From: Gillisella vitis
Lineage (GTDB): Bacteria; Pseudomonadota; Alphaproteobacteria; Rhizobiales; Rhizobiaceae
Length of the DNA stretch: 64,000 bases
Assembly (NCBI RefSeq): GCF_001541345.2
Contig: NZ_LMVL02000009.1
Coordinates: forward strand, 1 to 64,000
Direction: 5' to 3'
The position numbers were made by a program, and so were the translations under genes. Shown here one piece after another: positions 24,905-33,892 of the stretch (the stretch's first letter is position 1; each line of letters opens with the position of its first letter). The notes below the pieces were generated by a model. That model had not been told where the DNA came from. It saw only the letters and a list, made by a program, of their open reading frames with translations, and made no database searches.

Positions 24905-25672
24905 ATGAACTTCGATTTCAACTACTTCCTTGAGCTGGTTTTCTCGCCGCCCTCGCAGCTTTTGTATGCTGTTTGGATCGCAGTCTCCGTCACACTTACC
25001 TCGATGATAGCTGGCGTGGTGGCCGGCTTGTTTCTGGCCCTGTTCGGATTGAGCCGCTTCGGTGTGCTCAGGGGGTTCAACTGGCTCTACGTCTGGTTCT
25101 TCCGCGGTACGCCAATTCTTGTCCAGCTGTTTCTGATTTATTTCGGGCTGCCATACCTCATCGGCGTCGATATTTTTCCGTCCACGATCAGCACACCGGT
25201 CTTCTCGATCAGCGGCGCTATTGTCGCCGGGATTTTAGCCTTTAGCCTCCATGAAGCAGCTTACATGAGCGAAATCACGCGTGCTGGTATCAGGTCGGTC
25301 GACAATGGACAAAGCGAGGCTGCGAAGGCACTCGGCATGATGCCATCGATGGCGATGCGTCGTATCATTCTTCCCCAGGCGCTGCGCATAATCCTGCCAT
25401 CGCTCGGAAACCAGTGCAACATGATGTTCAAGACCACCGCGTTCCTGAGCGTTATCGCCGTACCGGAACTCGTCCATGTTGCTGACAGCATGCGATCGCA
25501 AAACTTCAAGACATTTGAAGCCTATGCCGCGATTTCCGTCTACTACCTCGTCCTGACCGGAGTATGGACTGGGTTGCAGCAATGGATCGAGAACCGGCTT
25601 TCCTGGAGCCCGCGAACCGCCGCGCGAAGACCAGACGCAAAAGCTGCCAACCTCTTACAAATGGATACCTGA
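24905..25672 (+). CDS. Amino-acid-type ABC permease (second subunit)
   Basis: 255 residues, homologous throughout to the preceding permease (FRGTPILVQLFLIYFGLPYL; HEAAYMSEITRAGIRSV; ILPQALRIILPSLGNQ). The two form a heterodimeric channel. One base separates its stop from the ATPase start. Confidence 0.9.
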   Translation: MNFDFNYFLELVFSPPSQLLYAVWIAVSVTLTSMIAGVVAGLFLALFGLSRFGVLRGFNWLYVWFFRGTPILVQLFLIYFGLPYLIGVDIFPSTISTPVFSISGAIVAGILAFSLHEAAYMSEITRAGIRSVDNGQSEAAKALGMMPSMAMRRIILPQALRIILPSLGNQCNMMFKTTAFLSVIAVPELVHVADSMRSQNFKTFEAYAAISVYYLVLTGVWTGLQQWIENRLSWSPRTAARRPDAKAANLLQMDT

Positions 25673-25673
25673 T

Positions 25674-26459
25674 ATGGCCGATCATTCCGAAGGCAGCGTC
25701 GCACCTGCCGTTGAACTCCGCAACGTGAGCAAATCATTCGGCACCTTGAGCGTGTTTGAAAATATCTCGATGACCGTTCGACCCAAAGAGACTGTTGTCG
25801 TGATCGGTCCGTCTGGATCAGGCAAGACGACGCTTATTCGGTGTATAAATCATCTCGAAGAAATCCAGAACGGCGAGATATTTATGAATGGAACCCTCGT
25901 CAGCAACAAGATTGTTGGCGGCAAGAAGGTTGACCTCAGCGAAAAGGAGAAGGCCTCTATACGACGCAACGTCGGTATGGTCTTCCAGCGGTTCAATCTT
26001 TTCCCACATCTGACCGCCCTTCAAAACATCATTGAAGCACCGGTCCATGTGCTCAAGCAGACAAAACGGGAGGCGACCGAGCGCGGGTTGGCGCTCCTCG
26101 ATCGTGTGGGTCTGACAGACAAAAGAGATCAGTATCCCGCTCAATTATCAGGAGGACAGCAGCAGCGTGTCGCGATTGCACGTGTCCTCGCCATGAATCC
26201 AGAAGTCGTGCTGTTTGATGAACCAACCAGCGCGCTTGACCCTGAAATGGTTGGCGAGGTTCTAGCTGTTATGAAGGAACTGGCGGGAAAAGGAATGACC
26301 ATGATTGTCGTGACACATGAGATGGGATTTGCCCGTGAAGTGGCTGATCGTGTCGTTGTTATGGACAAGGGCTCCATTATCGAGGAAGGACCACCTGAGC
26401 AGATTTTCTCGGCACCGAAAAACGCGCGTACAGCGTCCTTCCTGGAACGTATTGCTTGA
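25674..26459 (+). CDS. Amino-acid-type ABC transporter ATPase (GlnQ/HisP-like)
   Basis: 261 residues. Walker A GPSGSGKTT near residue 44, Q-loop MVFQRFNLFPH, signature LSGGQQQR, Walker B VVLFDEPTSALDPE, switch His in VTHEMGF. Energises the importer encoded just upstream. Typical PAAT length and motifs. Confidence 0.93.
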   Translation: MADHSEGSVAPAVELRNVSKSFGTLSVFENISMTVRPKETVVVIGPSGSGKTTLIRCINHLEEIQNGEIFMNGTLVSNKIVGGKKVDLSEKEKASIRRNVGMVFQRFNLFPHLTALQNIIEAPVHVLKQTKREATERGLALLDRVGLTDKRDQYPAQLSGGQQQRVAIARVLAMNPEVVLFDEPTSALDPEMVGEVLAVMKELAGKGMTMIVVTHEMGFAREVADRVVVMDKGSIIEEGPPEQIFSAPKNARTASFLERIA

Positions 26460-26559
26460 CCGCAACAGAGGTCGAGTAATCGAGCCATCATTGGCTCCGA
26501 ACCGACTTCCTGGGCGATCAGGGTTGGAAAAACAAGGTCGCTGGCCCGGAGAGGCTTAA

Positions 26560-27942
26560 ATGACGGTCCGAAACCCTGCGGATCGACGCAATGGAACAAT
26601 CGTCATGGCTATCTCCGCAACTACCCGCCTTTCGGAATTCATCGCGAACGTACGCGAATTGCCGACGGAGGTTTCGGAAAAAGCCAAGCTACATATCGCG
26701 GATACTCTGGCATGCATCTATGCCGGTTCCGCTTCTGAAGCCGTAGCGCTTTTGGAGCGGGTCTGCGCACCTTCCGACGACAACGCGCCATTTATCGCCC
26801 CCGGTTTGGGACGCTGGAGCGATCCGGCTCTGGCGGCCATGCTTATCGGTGTCTGCGCGCACGCGGACGATTTTGACGATACCAGCGAGTATTCGATGAA
26901 TGGTCATCCCAGCGCGCCCATCGTCAGCGCGCTGATACCGACCGCCGTTGCGACAAAAGCGAGCGGTATGGCAATGCTTCGCGCCTATGCTGTTGGGATC
27001 GAGGTAGCTTGCAAGCTCGGCAGCGCCATCGGCACGGCACATACGCGTCGCGGTTGGCACACTATGTCGACCCTCGGAACTCTCGGCGCCGCGGCTGCCG
27101 CCGCCCATCTTCGTGGTCTTCATACCGGTCAAACCGAGCGTGCCCTGGCAATCGCCTCTTCTTTCGCTGGAGGGCTTCTGGGTAACACGGGAACCATGAC
27201 CAAAAGCCTCCATTGTGGGCGTGCGGCGCAGGCCGCCTATCTCGCCGCCGCGCTTGCCGAGCAAGGTTTCTCCGCCGGCGCGGATATCCTGGAGGCCGAG
27301 AATGGGTTTCTGGCCGCACTAACCGACCGATCTAAGGACCGCATCGACCTCTCTGGAATTGGTGACGTTTGGGAACTGGTTTCTCCTGGCCTCGCTGTAA
27401 AGCTTTACCCATGCTGCAGTTGCACCCATCTGGCCATCGACGGGGCGATTGAAATTCAACGCCGTCATGCGATCGACCCGGAAAGAATTGAGCAAGTCAC
27501 GTGTGCGGTTCGCGAAGAATGCACGCATTACTTGCGCTTCCCCAATCCGGCTACCGGCATCGAGGGCAAATTCAGCATGAACTACACAGTCGCCGTGGCG
27601 TTGGCGCGCGGCAAAGTGACACTGGACGATTTCGAAACGGCCGCTCTGGGGCATGACGATATCGCATTGCTCATGCCTAAGGTTCACATGGTCGTTCGCC
27701 CAGACGAGAAGGACGCTGGGGAAATCGAGGTAATCCTGAAGGGCGGATTACGTTTGACGGCGTACCGGGACGTTCCCCGAGGATCTCCAGAAACCCCCGC
27801 AGATTGGGAAGATATCATCGGAAAGCTGCGGGACGGCCTGGCGCGAGCCGGGAGACTTAGGCCGGTCCATCCTGAAACGCTTTTTGCAGGATTGCGAGAA
27901 ATGGATAAACAGTCCGAATTTCTCGATCTCTTGCGCACATGA
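26560..27942 (+). CDS. MmgE/PrpD family protein
   Basis: 460 residues. The MmgE/PrpD fold is recognised from DTLACIYAGSAS, HADDFDDTSEYSMNGHPSAPI near residue 105, and SLHCGRAAQAAYLAA near 220. Family members include 2-methylcitrate dehydratase, cis-aconitate decarboxylase and iminodisuccinate epimerase, all acting on acidic carbon chains by proton abstraction. It is the last gene of the hyuAB-importer series. It could epimerise or dehydrate the dicarboxylate part of the opine; that is inference. An alternative ATG at 26605 exists. Confidence 0.85.
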   Translation: MTVRNPADRRNGTIVMAISATTRLSEFIANVRELPTEVSEKAKLHIADTLACIYAGSASEAVALLERVCAPSDDNAPFIAPGLGRWSDPALAAMLIGVCAHADDFDDTSEYSMNGHPSAPIVSALIPTAVATKASGMAMLRAYAVGIEVACKLGSAIGTAHTRRGWHTMSTLGTLGAAAAAAHLRGLHTGQTERALAIASSFAGGLLGNTGTMTKSLHCGRAAQAAYLAAALAEQGFSAGADILEAENGFLAALTDRSKDRIDLSGIGDVWELVSPGLAVKLYPCCSCTHLAIDGAIEIQRRHAIDPERIEQVTCAVREECTHYLRFPNPATGIEGKFSMNYTVAVALARGKVTLDDFETAALGHDDIALLMPKVHMVVRPDEKDAGEIEVILKGGLRLTAYRDVPRGSPETPADWEDIIGKLRDGLARAGRLRPVHPETLFAGLREMDKQSEFLDLLRT

Positions 27943-28117
27943 TTTTCCAGCAGGCCTTGCCGGGAATACTGGCCAGAACAATAGTGTCCTGGGTAAGTGA
28001 ATCCGCGCCTTCAGTAGCAACGCTCTAGCACGCGCACATCGTCAGGCGTTTCAGAGAGTTAGCGAGGGGACGCGCTTTAATAGTCAATGCGTCTAGAATG
28101 TGAGGAGTTGGGCCAGG

Positions 28118-29983
28118 ATGACCACGCCGAAAATAGACCTCTCACATCTGGCAGCTTTTATCACCGCCTGCGATAGTATCAGCATGTCGCGAGCGGCGGA
28201 TGCGATTGGACTCACAACCTCTGCCTTCAGCGCACGACTGCATGGGTTGGAAACGCGGCTTGGGTTGAAACTCTTCGCTCGCCACGGTCGGAACATGTGG
28301 CCGCTGCCATCAGCCGTTTGGCTGTATAATCGGAGTGTCCGCCTTCTGCTGGCGGAGGAATTTCTGCGCCTGCGCCTGCGCGTTCGCTCGGGCGCCGAAG
28401 AAACTATTCGAAGCGTTATCATCCAATTGGACGAAGCATATACAGGAACGTATATGGCGCTTGCTGTCCAGGACGCGATCCGACGCGTGCATTCCATCCA
28501 GCAGGATTGCTTTCTCGATCTTATTTCGTCGCGTCATTCGCCTTTTGAGTCACGCGCCGACCAGCAGCCTATGATTGCAAACTCCTCGTCAATATTGGAG
28601 TTGTCCGTCCGGTGCACCAAAGGAAATAACAGACCAGACGAACCTTCCGTGATGCCCATCGGTACGTGGATGGCGGTAGGTGAAGGTGCGTTCGATCCGC
28701 AGATGAATAAGGATGCGCTCAGAGACATGATAGTTCCCGAACTCCCGGGAACATTGAGCGATGACATAGCACGACACCCTAATTGGCCCCGGCTGTCGCA
28801 CAAAGTCGGTACAGCGGCAGTTGGCCTTCAAGACTACTTCGGCATGGCACTTCTCTTTTCCAGTCATGACCTTCTGTTGCCGCGGCCGCTTATGCCAGCC
28901 CGTATTGCAGATATTGCACCACGAATGTACGCGGTGCCTGATGGTCCACCTTGCGTCATTCATGCGCGCGAGTCGGGATTGGACCCCGTTATGCAAACAT
29001 TCCTGGCAGAGTTGCGGCGGTCTCTTTCAACAGACGGCTCGTCCGGCGGCCGCTTCCAGCCCTTCAGCCCTGCGGCGACGCTAAAGCAGATAGCAACGTT
29101 CAACCTTGTCGTGAAAACGGGCAGCATGGCCGCCGCTGCGCGCGCTGTTGGCCTGACTGCTCCTATGGTCCCGACGCAGATCGCTCTGCTTGAAACTGCC
29201 CTGGAAACCTCATTGATTGTTAAGGGCCGCGGGGGTTCCACTCCAACGGAATCCGCCATGAGGCTACATCCTATCTGCCTTGGGATCGAACAATGCTTCA
29301 ATGATGCTCTCGCAAAGAGCGGCAAGGTGGCTGCGGAGTTCCGGCAGTCTATTCGCATCGGTCTACCCCCGAGCTGGAGCAGCGATTCGCGCACGTCGGA
29401 ATGCATGGCCGAAGCGTTGAGCGCGTTTCACCGTGAATTTCCAGATTGCCGGATTGAAGTCGTTGAAGGTCCCCGTGACACTCTCCATGGAGGAGTACGC
29501 AGCGGTCAACTTAATATAGCTGTCGTGGGGAGAGTTGACCTTCAAGTCGGGAGTTTACCCGTAGGCGCGAGCGAAGACATTTCGTTAATCGTAAATAAGA
29601 ACGTTGGGTTTTGTCCACAATCCAAACGCGTGTCTGCCGACGAGCTACGGGGAATTCCGCTCATTCTGGCACCGGCACAAGTGACGATGCATCAAACTCT
29701 GATTACGGCGCTTGCCAAGGCGACGGTGCAACTCGAACCAGTCATGCGACTTGGCTCAATCCCGTTGATTGTTTCGGTCATACGGCGCTCGCCATTCGGG
29801 ACGATATTGCCCGCTTCTGTCGTGCGCAAGGAGCTTGAGGATGACTTGGTAGAGGCCTTCCCCCTCGACCATATCGTGCCCAGACGGCGTCTATGGGCGA
29901 TTTTTTCCACCGACAATCCACTCAGTGAAATCGAACGTCGGCTAGTTGGGCATATAAAGGACGCGTTTGCCGGCACGTTCTGA
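28118..29983 (+). CDS. Double LysR-type regulator (two regulator units in one chain)
   Basis: 621 residues from the ATG at 28118 after a GAGGAG site, twice the normal LysR length. Unit one begins with a LysR helix-turn-helix at residues 6-65 (LAAFITACDSISMSRAADAIGL). A second, separate helix-turn-helix starts near residue 320 (TLKQIATFNLVVKTGSMAAAARAVGL) and is followed by a normal effector domain to the end. The stretch 80-310 is a diverged effector domain of unit one. No stop or shift separates the halves. LysR proteins normally pair their DNA-binding domains as dimers; here both could come from one chain. It follows the importer/MmgE operon and probably regulates it. Confidence 0.8.
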   Translation: MTTPKIDLSHLAAFITACDSISMSRAADAIGLTTSAFSARLHGLETRLGLKLFARHGRNMWPLPSAVWLYNRSVRLLLAEEFLRLRLRVRSGAEETIRSVIIQLDEAYTGTYMALAVQDAIRRVHSIQQDCFLDLISSRHSPFESRADQQPMIANSSSILELSVRCTKGNNRPDEPSVMPIGTWMAVGEGAFDPQMNKDALRDMIVPELPGTLSDDIARHPNWPRLSHKVGTAAVGLQDYFGMALLFSSHDLLLPRPLMPARIADIAPRMYAVPDGPPCVIHARESGLDPVMQTFLAELRRSLSTDGSSGGRFQPFSPAATLKQIATFNLVVKTGSMAAAARAVGLTAPMVPTQIALLETALETSLIVKGRGGSTPTESAMRLHPICLGIEQCFNDALAKSGKVAAEFRQSIRIGLPPSWSSDSRTSECMAEALSAFHREFPDCRIEVVEGPRDTLHGGVRSGQLNIAVVGRVDLQVGSLPVGASEDISLIVNKNVGFCPQSKRVSADELRGIPLILAPAQVTMHQTLITALAKATVQLEPVMRLGSIPLIVSVIRRSPFGTILPASVVRKELEDDLVEAFPLDHIVPRRRLWAIFSTDNPLSEIERRLVGHIKDAFAGTF

Positions 29984-30036
29984 GCGCGATACACCAAGAA
30001 ACAAAAAGATGGGCGACCGTTTGTCCGGCCAAGCGC

Positions 30037-31371
30037 TCATCGATATGTCCCAGGAAAAACGATGTCCTGGTCGACAAGGACATTGAACTTGTAACCCGGC
30101 CGGATCTCGAGAGTCGGCTGCACGTCCATATTTCTCTGGATGGTCCGGTCTGCGACACGACCGAAGGTCTCGGCAAAATTCCGCCGGGCGGCATCCGAGG
30201 CGGTGTCCTGTGTCGCCAGCGTCGAACTCTGCGGAACGGCCATGTCGATCCCCGTGCCGATCACCGCAATGAGGATCGCCGATCCAAATGTCTGGAGCCA
30301 CTTCCTATCGACCTTGTCGCGAAAGCCGCTGTAACCTTGCGCGTCTGTGCCAGCCATGCCGCCGATCTGGAGCGTTGAGCCGTTCGGGAAGATGATGTCG
30401 GTCCAGACGACCAGAACACGGCTCTGGCCAAACGAGACCTTGCTGTCGTACCGACCGAACAGTTTCGTTCCCTGCGGGATCAGAAGCCGATGTCCCGTCG
30501 CTGAATCATAGACGTTCTGGCTCACCTGGGCGGTGATGCGACCGGGAAGGTCGGAATTGATCCCGGTGATCAAGGTCGCGGGAACGACCGAGCCGCGCTT
30601 GAGTTCGTAAAGCGACTGCTGGGGCACGACACGGTTCGGAAGATAGCCGAGCTCCTTGAGGTCGGCATTGAAGAAATCCTCCTTGGATTTCTGGCCGTTC
30701 GGATCAACATTTTGACCGCCGAGTCCCGCACGAAGAGCGGCCGAGTACAGGTCGGATGCGCCCGGTGTCGTCGCAGTGGAAACGCCGTTCGTCTTCGTCG
30801 CGGCGGTGTCGTTTGTATCTGATCCCTGCCTGTCGAACTTGCCGCGGTCGACAGCGATCGGTGAGTCATAGGCGGCGTCATTGGCCTGCAGCCGGGCCAT
30901 TCTCTGGCGCTGCCGCTCACGAAGATATTGCTCTTCCTGCTCGCGCTGCAAACGGGCGCGCCAGGCCTGTTCAGATTCCAGTTGCTGTTCCGGCCGTGCC
31001 TCTTGCCTTTGACCGGGCTGCGGGGTGAACGGATTGACCGAGCGCTTCTCTTCCTGCGTCTCGACCGGCGTCGGCTGCAGCGTCGTCACCTGCTGCGGCT
31101 CGCCGATGATGCCGTCCGAAACGCCGCGCTTGATCTGATCGGCGAAGGTTGACGCCGGATTGCCGGAGCTTGTGTCCGGTCCGGTGTCGCGGAAATAAAG
31201 CCCGCGCGACGTCAGGCCGAAGAAGATGACGGCGAGGAAGGCGACGACCAGCACGACCACGACGATGATCGGCAGACGGTTGATCCGGCGCATACCGGAG
31301 CCCGTCTCCTCGTTCTTGGCGCCGCCGAGCTTGGCCCAGTCGGCCCGAAGCTGCGATTTTGGCCAACTCAA
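30037..31371 (-). CDS. trbI: Second TrbI copy, 5' end replaced by a transposon terminal repeat
   Basis: The frame matches the complete trbI at 55908-57215 from its sixth codon (KLGGAKNEETGSGMRRINR) to its stop, with scattered substitutions. Upstream of that point (31338 onward) the sequence is the Tn3-family inverted repeat, which supplies a foreign N-terminus starting at a TTG. TrbI is the VirB10-like channel scaffold: short cytoplasmic tail, one membrane helix, proline/glutamine-rich linker, C-terminal beta domain (RLLIPQGTKLFGRYDSKV). All but the first five residues remain, so a shorter protein from the ATG at 31293 might be made if transcribed. No other trb gene is next to it. Confidence 0.8.
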   Translation of the reverse strand: MSWPKSQLRADWAKLGGAKNEETGSGMRRINRLPIIVVVVLVVAFLAVIFFGLTSRGLYFRDTGPDTSSGNPASTFADQIKRGVSDGIIGEPQQVTTLQPTPVETQEEKRSVNPFTPQPGQRQEARPEQQLESEQAWRARLQREQEEQYLRERQRQRMARLQANDAAYDSPIAVDRGKFDRQGSDTNDTAATKTNGVSTATTPGASDLYSAALRAGLGGQNVDPNGQKSKEDFFNADLKELGYLPNRVVPQQSLYELKRGSVVPATLITGINSDLPGRITAQVSQNVYDSATGHRLLIPQGTKLFGRYDSKVSFGQSRVLVVWTDIIFPNGSTLQIGGMAGTDAQGYSGFRDKVDRKWLQTFGSAILIAVIGTGIDMAVPQSSTLATQDTASDAARRNFAETFGRVADRTIQRNMDVQPTLEIRPGYKFNVLVDQDIVFPGTYR

Positions 31372-31376
31372 AGAAC
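31338..31376 (+). repeat. Left terminal inverted repeat of the transposon
   Basis: Begins AGTCGGCCCGAAGCTGCGAT and ends AAGAAC; the first 30 bases are the exact reverse complement of the right end. Confidence 0.85.
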
Positions 31377-31393
31377 AGATGGCGAACTCGTGA

Positions 31394-31960
31394 TCAAATA
31401 GAATCTGACGGTGCGCCTTGACCTTCCAAGGCGCGGTAGACAGTCATCCTGGAAATGTTCAGGTCGCGGGCAACGGCGGCTTTGGTCGCGCCAGCAGCAA
31501 TCCGCCGGCGGATTTCGGCGTCATCGACATTCTTTTTCCGGCCCTTATAGATGCCGTCAGCTTTTGCCGCGTCGATACCCGCTCGTTGCCGGTCCTTGAT
31601 GAACTTGAGTTCCATGTCGGCGACCATGCCGAGGATGGTGATGACCATTCGGCCCATGCTGCCTGCCGTCGTGACTTCCGGTTCAAGGACGCGCAGGGAT
31701 GCGCCCTTTTCGTCAAGCTCCTGAACGAGATTGAGAACATCGCGGGTAGATCGACCGAGCCGATCAAGCCGCAGAACCACCAGTTCGTCGCTTGCATGCA
31801 GAAACTGCATGATGGTTTCCAGCTCAGAGCGACCTCTCCGGGAGGCTCCCGATCCGGTTTCTGACCGGATGATTTCGCAACCGGCGGCCTTCAGCCGCTC
31901 GTTTTGAATATCGAGATCCTGGTCTGTGGTGCTGACGCGAGCGTATCCGATGCGGGCCAT
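31394..31960 (-). CDS. tnpR: Tn3-family resolvase (serine recombinase)
   Basis: 188 residues. N-terminal catalytic domain with Ser10 in GYARVSTTDQD and the arginine cluster VVLRLDRLGRSTRD; C-terminal helix-turn-helix (GATKAAVARDLNISRMTVYRAL). Resolves the cointegrate made during replicative transposition. Placed next to the left terminal repeat with its presumed res site just upstream. Confidence 0.92.
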   Translation of the reverse strand: MARIGYARVSTTDQDLDIQNERLKAAGCEIIRSETGSGASRRGRSELETIMQFLHASDELVVLRLDRLGRSTRDVLNLVQELDEKGASLRVLEPEVTTAGSMGRMVITILGMVADMELKFIKDRQRAGIDAAKADGIYKGRKKNVDDAEIRRRIAAGATKAAVARDLNISRMTVYRALEGQGAPSDSI

Positions 31961-32110
31961 TGCGAATCTGTCACATTAGGGTGGTTTCGATTGCGTAACG
32001 TCACTTTGATCGAAAATCCACCTTTTTGTTACACATCGTTGCGTAACTCTCCAACGTCTCGCTAGGGTATACCCAAAAGTGACGCTGGGCAAAACGCTGT
32101 CGCAAAAGTC
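31961..32110. promoter_or_regulatory. Probable res site / tnpR promoter region
   Basis: The spacer upstream of tnpR holds repeated TTGCGTAAC (31992 and 32040 regions) and an inverted pair GTTAC/GTAAC, as expected for a multi-subsite resolvase target. The exact subsites are not defined by eye. Confidence 0.4.
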
Positions 32111-32182
32111 ACCCGCTTCAGGCAGACTTTTCCGACCGACATTTGCGACAAGGGAGCGGGAAGGCTTCCCGCTCCCTGCTCT

Positions 32183-32938
32183 TCAAGAGATCAAATCGAC
32201 GACTTTCGAAAAGTCGAGGTTTTGAGGCGTAATCCAACCCATTTCGCGTGGTGCTTGGTCTTTCGGCTCGCGGGTTAGCGGAACGGTGTTGTCCACAACT
32301 GTAAGCCCAAAATTTGCCGCCCAGACAGCGCCGGTTCCCTTCAAGAAGAAACCAAAGAAAAGCGATATGCCTTCCGATGGCACATCCACGACGATCCTGC
32401 GGGTGGTCCAACCATTGTCACCAAAGAGCCATCCGTCAGGGTGATGCTTCAAATTGTCGAATGCGAGGGAGTGTCCAGGCGATTTATCGACCCGCGCCCA
32501 TAGGGTTGCGCCGTGCGAAACCCGCTCGGTCGCCAAGTCCGCGCGAATTTCAAGCCGTTTTCCATGGTAGGGTGTTGCCGCGATGGTTTGCGCGAGCGTT
32601 CCGAACACCCGTGCCGTATCGCGATATCGTGTGAATGGGAACCGTGTGTAGCGGATCAGCGCCGCCCTCCGGCCGGACCCGAGTGCGTTGTCATCAACTC
32701 CATAATCGAATTCGGTTGGGTGCTCGCCCACGAAATCCCAGGACTGAAGCGCTTGCATGCGGCGTGCATCGGAGGCTTCGGTCCGCTTGATCCTAGCTGA
32801 GAGGGTATTCCAATCATCCAGCCCAAATTGCTTTGCGATGATATTCAGGCTTTCGCCGTGAGAGATATCGACATTCTTCTCGCGTAGAGAAGATTCGAGA
32901 ACTTTCGCCATACGTTTGGCGTCTCGGTAGGTGTGCAT
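32183..32938 (-). CDS. Passenger protein with N-terminal glyoxalase-superfamily (Glyoxalase_8-like) domain
   Basis: 251 residues from the ATG at 32938 (AGGGAAA upstream). Residues 1-50 (YRDAKRMAKVLESSLREKNVDISHGESLNIIAKQFG region) match the small helical domain annotated as a glyoxalase superfamily module. The remaining 200 residues look like a beta-rich domain (WARVDKSPGHSLAFDN, GWLFGDNGW, RRIVVDVPSE) seen in regulators or stress proteins. No enzyme function can be given. Carried by the transposon between tnpR and the hydrolase. Confidence 0.55.
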   Translation of the reverse strand: MHTYRDAKRMAKVLESSLREKNVDISHGESLNIIAKQFGLDDWNTLSARIKRTEASDARRMQALQSWDFVGEHPTEFDYGVDDNALGSGRRAALIRYTRFPFTRYRDTARVFGTLAQTIAATPYHGKRLEIRADLATERVSHGATLWARVDKSPGHSLAFDNLKHHPDGWLFGDNGWTTRRIVVDVPSEGISLFFGFFLKGTGAVWAANFGLTVVDNTVPLTREPKDQAPREMGWITPQNLDFSKVVDLIS

Positions 32939-33067
32939 TGAGTTTCCCTGTGATGGGTCAATCCAAAAGCCAGTGCTCACGTTGCTGACGGATCGACCTC
33001 TCGCAAGGAAATTGATCGTCATTCAGATGCTTTCACCATCCCGGATGGGCGTGAGCGGCCGGCAGCA

Positions 33068-33802
33068 TCAACCTTGCTTGCAAAAATGTTCGTTCGGCCG
33101 ATTCCTGTCAAGGCTCGCCGGGCGTAAAGACAGGATCAGCTCGTTCAGCACCCCGTTGAGATATCCGGGCCGTTCCAGTGGAACGTAATGACCACAATCT
33201 GGGACGATCTGAAGCCGCCCATGTTGTGCCTGCTTCGCCTGCTTCGAACTAGTCTTGAGACCAGGCGCAATGTCGTCTTCGCCGGTGACGACCAGAATTG
33301 GCTTCGGTAAGCTTGACAGAACCTGGTCTCTGCTCGGCCGCGTGTGAAACACCCTGACACCGTTCTCAATGTCGTGTAGCGACTGTCGAAGCGCGTTGGT
33401 CTTCGCGGTCTCGACCACCTGACAGTCGGTTGATCTTGAAAATAGCGGAGCCCAATAGGTTTCCCATGCTGCTTCTGGCCCCTGTTCCTGAAGCAATTTC
33501 AGAGCCGAAGATTGGAAGGCCGGCTCCGGCCTGTGGCGCGCTTTCGTTCCGATCAGAACCAGAGCTGCTATTCGGTCGGGTGCAAGTGCGGCAACTTCCA
33601 GCGCACAAGACCCCCCAATCGAACAACCAACGACGATGATATGATCACCTTCAACCAGCTCCAGAGCTTTGACGGCCCACTCCTCGATATTCTCACCCAA
33701 AGAATAGAGCGTTGGTGCAAAGGTCGATCCGGGCAGCAGATGCATTTGGTCCGCCCACATCGAGCCGTCGAAAGGCAACGCGTGCAAAAGCAACATTTCC
33801 AT
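33068..33802 (-). CDS. Alpha/beta hydrolase, transposon passenger
   Basis: 244 residues from the ATG at 33802; the frame extends upstream without a good start. Nucleophile elbow GCSIGGS near residue 75, acid residue region VVTGEDDIAPG, and catalytic His in PDCGHYVPLERP. No signal peptide, so cytoplasmic. The substrate is unknown; the layout is that of small esterases or lactonases. Lies between tnpA and the glyoxalase-domain gene. Confidence 0.8.
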   Translation of the reverse strand: MEMLLLHALPFDGSMWADQMHLLPGSTFAPTLYSLGENIEEWAVKALELVEGDHIIVVGCSIGGSCALEVAALAPDRIAALVLIGTKARHRPEPAFQSSALKLLQEQGPEAAWETYWAPLFSRSTDCQVVETAKTNALRQSLHDIENGVRVFHTRPSRDQVLSSLPKPILVVTGEDDIAPGLKTSSKQAKQAQHGRLQIVPDCGHYVPLERPGYLNGVLNELILSLRPASLDRNRPNEHFCKQG

Positions 33803-33892
33803 ATATCGACATTCTCTTATTTGTCGCAATAATCCCAACAGAAGTTGGAATTTTGCGCTTGAGTTTTGCAACGCGCACTTTCGCGCCGCTGC

